A stretch of DNA of 64,000 nucleotides from Gordius sp. MW1. Its lineage: Eukaryota; Nematomorpha; Gordioida; Gordea; Gordiidae. The first letter of the stretch is position 1, and every line of letters begins with the position of its first letter. The stretch covers positions 4,898,168-4,962,167 of the forward strand of contig OZ038531.1 in NCBI GenBank assembly GCA_964036665.1, given 5' to 3'. Under the pieces are notes generated by a model, which made no database searches, had not been told where the DNA came from, and saw nothing but the letters and a program-made list of their open reading frames with translations. Positions 60,487 to 64,000 of the stretch are shown in pieces. The position numbers and the translations under genes are program-made.

Positions 60487-60954
60487 AAATCTTTAAAACT
60501 CTACGTCAACATAAACAATTCCTTAACCTTTTAGAGTCTCGCGAAGTCTGCAACCTTACCAAATACCAAAAATTTAAATTCCCCGTCTAATGTATTATAT
60601 TTAATGGTTTTGTAAACAGAAATCTTTTAAAAACACAACATTTTTCGTTTAAACAATAATATGACCCGAAACCGTCTCGAACTTCGAATTTACGTATGTC
60701 TATGCAGAATCAAGTGTATGATTGGCGTTTTTAATGTTAATATGTGTTTTTAACCTTTTTATAGATATGCGTAACTTGTATCTTGTATCATAAATTATAC
60801 TATAGGTTGTTATAATATAGTTATGCATATATCTTTGCTTCCAAAGATGAATCTTATTTGACGTATTACCGTTATATATATATAGTATTATGATGTAAAT
60901 CTTATATATAAAAATGAAACTATGTATACATGTGTGTATATATGCCGCCACCAA
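60487..60954. other. 3' flank of the mannosidase gene
   Basis: AT-rich with a TA microsatellite near 60872-60885. No clear AATAAA signal directly follows the stop. Confidence 0.4.
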
Positions 60955-61063
60955 TTTTGAAAAACTACCAGACCGATTTGGCTCAAAATTTCACAGTTTA
61001 TGCCTGACACTCCGGAGCATGTTTTAAGATTTGTTCGAGCCAAATCGGTCCAGTAGTTTTCGA
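60955..61063. repeat. Inverted repeat with 27-base arms
   Basis: The left arm (60955-60984) contains AACTACCAGACCGATTTGG and the right arm (61036-61063) contains CCAAATCGGTCCAGTAGTT, nearly complementary, around a 50-base loop. Motifs of the form ACTAC.GGACCGATTTGGCT are common in dispersed, Helitron-like repeats of arthropods, and TTATATATAAAAATGAAACT upstream fits that pattern, but the class is uncertain. Confidence 0.5.
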
Positions 61064-62694
61064 GTAATCGTACGCGTTGCACTGTATACGGAAATAGAAC
61101 AATAGAAGTAGAACATATAGACATCAAACTTTATTTTAACTTCAATAACCGCTTTATCATCATATATGCCCTAAAATTCCAACATAATTTAATACACCCG
61201 GGTAAATGGCAAAACTACGTTATAGGTTTGTTAAAAACATCGCGAATATAACAAAATAATAAGCTTTAAAAATAAGATATTGAATTTTTTATCTTTTCGA
61301 TCTTTTAAAAGACTTTTATAGGGCCGTTATCTTATAACATCTCAAGCATAAAAAATTAAAATATGACAAAATAGGGAATTTGAACAGGTTTATATGATTT
61401 TAAATTATCTATATAATTTGAATTTATATAACGGTGAAGATCATTCCTAATACTCAATTACATGTAATATTTATGAGTTAAAATTTAAGCAAGCTTTTTA
61501 TATTTTATGATGCTTAGTAAAAATATCATAATAAAACAAGGGCAAAGTTATGACCAGAAAGTAGTTTTACCTATTTGTGCCCATTAATTATTAAACGACT
61601 TACGTTTCCTATAGCCATATGTGTTTTATACGATTATTTCAAAAAAGGCTATAAGTAATAAATTATTTATGGCCATAATTAAACGGTTTCTATAATAATT
61701 TGTAAAACTGTTAGATGTGGAGGTCATAATCCAATAGAGGAGAAGCTCTGCCACTTTTGCATAAGTTTTTCTTTATTACTACCTAAACGCTTCGTATTAA
61801 TTCTTTTATTGTTCAAATTCAAACTTCAAAGGGTAAACGATCAAAAATTTATAATATATTAAAAAAAATATTTTAGTGTTTTCAAGGCAAAACAATAAAG
61901 AGGGTATTAATAATTAATGCAACTCTGTTTGCACGTCTACAATAACAATTTTTGTGCCAAAGAAATTATCACACCGCATTTTTGTTTGCAAACAAAAGTT
62001 TGCTTTCAGCCTCCACGATAATCAAGATATTCGTGGGTTTAATGAATTTTTGGAACTTGGTGCTTTGAGAAATTAAATATTTTGTTTTTAAATAATTTGG
62101 TTTATAGTTATTAATTTAGAATTCTACTAAATAATCTTCTTATACTAAATAATCTTATATACGTCACGATTTTTTTTTTAGCCTTTTCCGAGTATTTATC
62201 TTCTGACTAATTGAACTATAAAATTATAAATACGTGATAATAATTAATAGGGAATCTAGATGCCAATGACGATCCTCTTAAATTCATGGAAGAGTCTAAT
62301 ACCGGATTAACAATGCGTTATGATCGTTTTCCTTACAGGGAAATAAATGCGAGATCAATTAGTATTTGCTGCATCACCTATTGAATAACAAATGCCACCA
62401 TTCTCCAATCATTAAAAAATCAATGAGTGAGGGCAAGGTTAGTGACGTGTGTAATACGACCTGCTTCCTCCTCTCATCACTGCTCGCGCTAGGTGTGCCA
62501 GGATTGACTGCGAAATCCAAATTATAAGACATCTAATCGATAAATAATATGAATCGCTTAATGAAAAGGGGATCAACCTACGCATTACCTAGCCCAACCT
62601 TTGACACTACCAGCCCTTGTTACCTCAATTTTTTAATCGTGCTCTTCATTTGATTTAATTATACACACACAATAATCAAGCGCAAGCTTTCCAA
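61064..62694. other. Upstream flank of the GPCR gene
   Basis: AT-rich. A 34-codon plus-strand frame near 62424-62530 contains a hydrophobic stretch (CFLLSSLLALGVPG), but it lies on no recognised gene and probably arises by chance. An in-frame stop at 62656 precedes the GPCR ATG. Confidence 0.35.
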
Positions 62695-64000
62695 ATGCCT
62701 ACTCAATGTTTACAAAGGTTTCCAAAGTACGGTGAGTCTGGAGAGATTAGTCGAAGAGTGGGATGGACTTATCCAGACTCTATAATAGAATTTGCACTCT
62801 CTTGCATCCTTATGCCAATATTCGTAGCAATAGGTTTAGTTTTTAACTCCCTATTGCTCCACATATTTTTTGGAACAACTTTAAAGGTTAGAGCCTACCG
62901 GTTTCTCAAATACAGCACCGCCTCTAATCTACTCCTCAATTTGGCGTCCATAGCATATCCAATCACTGACAAGTATGGGAAGCTATTTGAGCTACCGTTT
63001 TACAACACATTCACTTGGAATTTCTACATGGCTAAGATTAATTTCGTTTTAAAGAATTTTCTCTCCCGTTTTTCCGTCTTCAACATAATGCTCTTAGCCA
63101 TCGACCGGTATATCATTATAGCACATACGCCATTATATTTAAAATGGAGACATTCCTTGTTCTTCAGGTACAGCCCAACCATCGTGGGTGTTTTTGTATT
63201 ATCGCTATCAGCCCCCATAACCCGATGGTACTCGGTGATCAGAACGAGCTCAATACACATTTGTAAAACGAAGCTGAAGGATGTTTCATCCATCAATGCC
63301 ACCACAGCTATAATGGCGTTCGCCCAAACTAATGTTACCGTGTACAGGTATCAAAAAATTAAAACCAACCGGTGGCCTTTGACTTACAGGGATTATTCTT
63401 ATGTCAGGGAGCTCCTGCTATCCCAAATACCCACAATTATATTATTTGTTTTAACGTTGATCGTGTTGAAAACCATGGTCAAGAACAAACTGACTAAAAG
63501 ACTATCGCACCGAATTAATGACGTACAGCCGAACACGTCCTCTAACGTCTACAGCATAGCAACGGAAACCGGGCTACTCACGTACAATGGGAACGGAAGC
63601 ATGCTTGAAATCGGAATATTTCGTATACCCTCCATTCTAGAAGATGAATACTGGTTAACGATTTTGCTTTTAGTATCGGCCTGTCTTCACCTAATTTGTA
63701 TTGTACCTCTGTCCGTTGTCAATATTATATTTACAGCTAAAGTTGATGAAAGATCTTTCTTAAATCACAGATCATTCTCTATCGTAGTTGACATCGCTAA
63801 CTTTTTGGAACTTATCAAACCCTGCATCGATTCGGCTATATATTTATACGTTTGCCCTCGTTTAAGATCATTCGTACCCGGTTTGTGGCGTTCATCTGTT
63901 GATAACAGATTTAATCCTCATTTTTATAACGTTTGGCGCCTGAATTTTTTTAAGCGTTTATTAGTTAAAACCAGAACTAAAGTTGAAAACGGGGATCCAA
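62695..64000 (+). CDS. Class A GPCR, peptide (FMRFamide)-receptor-like, runs off the window
   Basis: One uninterrupted frame of 435 codons runs from ATG at 62695 to the window edge, with no stop. Hydrophobic segments fit seven transmembrane helices: TM1 at about 33-58 (ILMPIFVAIGLVFNSLLLHI), TM2 with SNLLLNLASIAYP, TM3 ending LLAIDRYIIIAHTP with the DRY motif at 137-139, TM4 IVGVFVLSLSAPI, TM5 LLLSQIPTIILFVLTLIVL, TM6 LTILLLVSACLHLICIVPL, and TM7 ending CIDSAIYLYVCPRLR at about 377-391. The extracellular loop after TM4 has a cysteine (IHICKTK) and sequons NAT and NVT. The overall pattern, with LLAIDRYI..A.P and LYVCPRLR, resembles invertebrate FMRFamide and related neuropeptide receptors; the ligand is not predictable. 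The usual NPxxY of TM7 is replaced by DSAIY and TM6 lacks CWxP. The C-terminal tail continues beyond the window. An upstream spliced exon cannot be excluded. Confidence 0.85.
   Translation, partial: MPTQCLQRFPKYGESGEISRRVGWTYPDSIIEFALSCILMPIFVAIGLVFNSLLLHIFFGTTLKVRAYRFLKYSTASNLLLNLASIAYPITDKYGKLFELPFYNTFTWNFYMAKINFVLKNFLSRFSVFNIMLLAIDRYIIIAHTPLYLKWRHSLFFRYSPTIVGVFVLSLSAPITRWYSVIRTSSIHICKTKLKDVSSINATTAIMAFAQTNVTVYRYQKIKTNRWPLTYRDYSYVRELLLSQIPTIILFVLTLIVLKTMVKNKLTKRLSHRINDVQPNTSSNVYSIATETGLLTYNGNGSMLEIGIFRIPSILEDEYWLTILLLVSACLHLICIVPLSVVNIIFTAKVDERSFLNHRSFSIVVDIANFLELIKPCIDSAIYLYVCPRLRSFVPGLWRSSVDNRFNPHFYNVWRLNFFKRLLVKTRTKVENGDP

Noticed and set aside
62424..62530. Short plus-strand frame with a signal-peptide-like stretch
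   Set aside because: Only 34 codons, no neighbouring exon and no other support.
63024..63305. Minus-strand 93-codon frame
   Set aside because: Antisense shadow of the GPCR frame, which is longer and contains seven helices and a DRY motif.

Overview
The window is AT-rich animal DNA. Coding sequence is split by introns and widely spaced, and much of the rest is DNA-transposon debris. The gene set is metazoan: a GH47 ER mannosidase, a FAM78-type protein, a CALHM-type channel, a class A GPCR and CutA. I see no bacterial gene order, CRISPR array, rRNA or confident tRNA. Several introns are only 34-40 nt, which suggests an invertebrate that tolerates very short introns. I cannot name the lineage.

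Six genes are supported. (1) 977-6477, minus: secreted Ser/Thr/Asn-rich mucin-like protein with a signal peptide, running off the left edge. (2) 22260-22946, plus: complete CutA homologue in six small exons; it is hard to see because four of its five introns are 34-40 nt. (3) 30110-33546, plus: CALHM-like channel in four exons. (4) 35226-39949, minus: FAM78-like protein in five exons with long N- and C-terminal extensions and an MGxxxS N-terminus. (5) 54864-60486, plus: ER class I alpha-1,2-mannosidase (MAN1B1/Mns1 type) in ten exons. (6) 62695-64000, plus: class A peptide-receptor-like GPCR, open to the right edge. Their functions (glycoprotein quality control, a channel, a receptor, a mucin) do not form one pathway; they look like ordinary neighbours.

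Transposons fill the space between and inside these genes. Family A is a short element with CATGGGCGTAGCC-type inverted ends and G-run/C-run arms, in at least 21 copies; ten have perfect 8-bp target-site duplications (TSDs), as hAT insertions make. Other 8-bp-TSD families are B (TAGTGTTGTAAAAA ends), C (CATAGACTA ends), a CGAGA-rich element (27007-28136) and CCCGAA-rich elements (40904-41676, 42252-42693). One hAT element (23703-24803) keeps a piece of transposase and sits inside a piggyBac-like element flanked by TTAA (23539-25752). A miniature LTR retrotransposon (18772-20526), with primer-binding site, polypurine tract and 5-bp TSD, lies inside a decayed Ty3/gypsy-like element on the minus strand (about 17.9-21.3 kb). 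A pogo/Tigger-like MITE with TA duplications is at 28875-29203.

Layout: 0-7 kb mucin-like gene; 7-17 kb mobile-element debris; 17-21.6 kb nested LTR elements; 22.3-23 kb CutA; 23.5-29.2 kb nested DNA transposons; 30-33.5 kb CALHM-like gene; 35-40 kb FAM78-like gene; 40-54.8 kb gene-poor DNA with scattered elements; 54.9-60.5 kb mannosidase; 62.7-64 kb GPCR. No computation was run. Exon boundaries come from splice signals, reading-frame phase and family alignment from memory.
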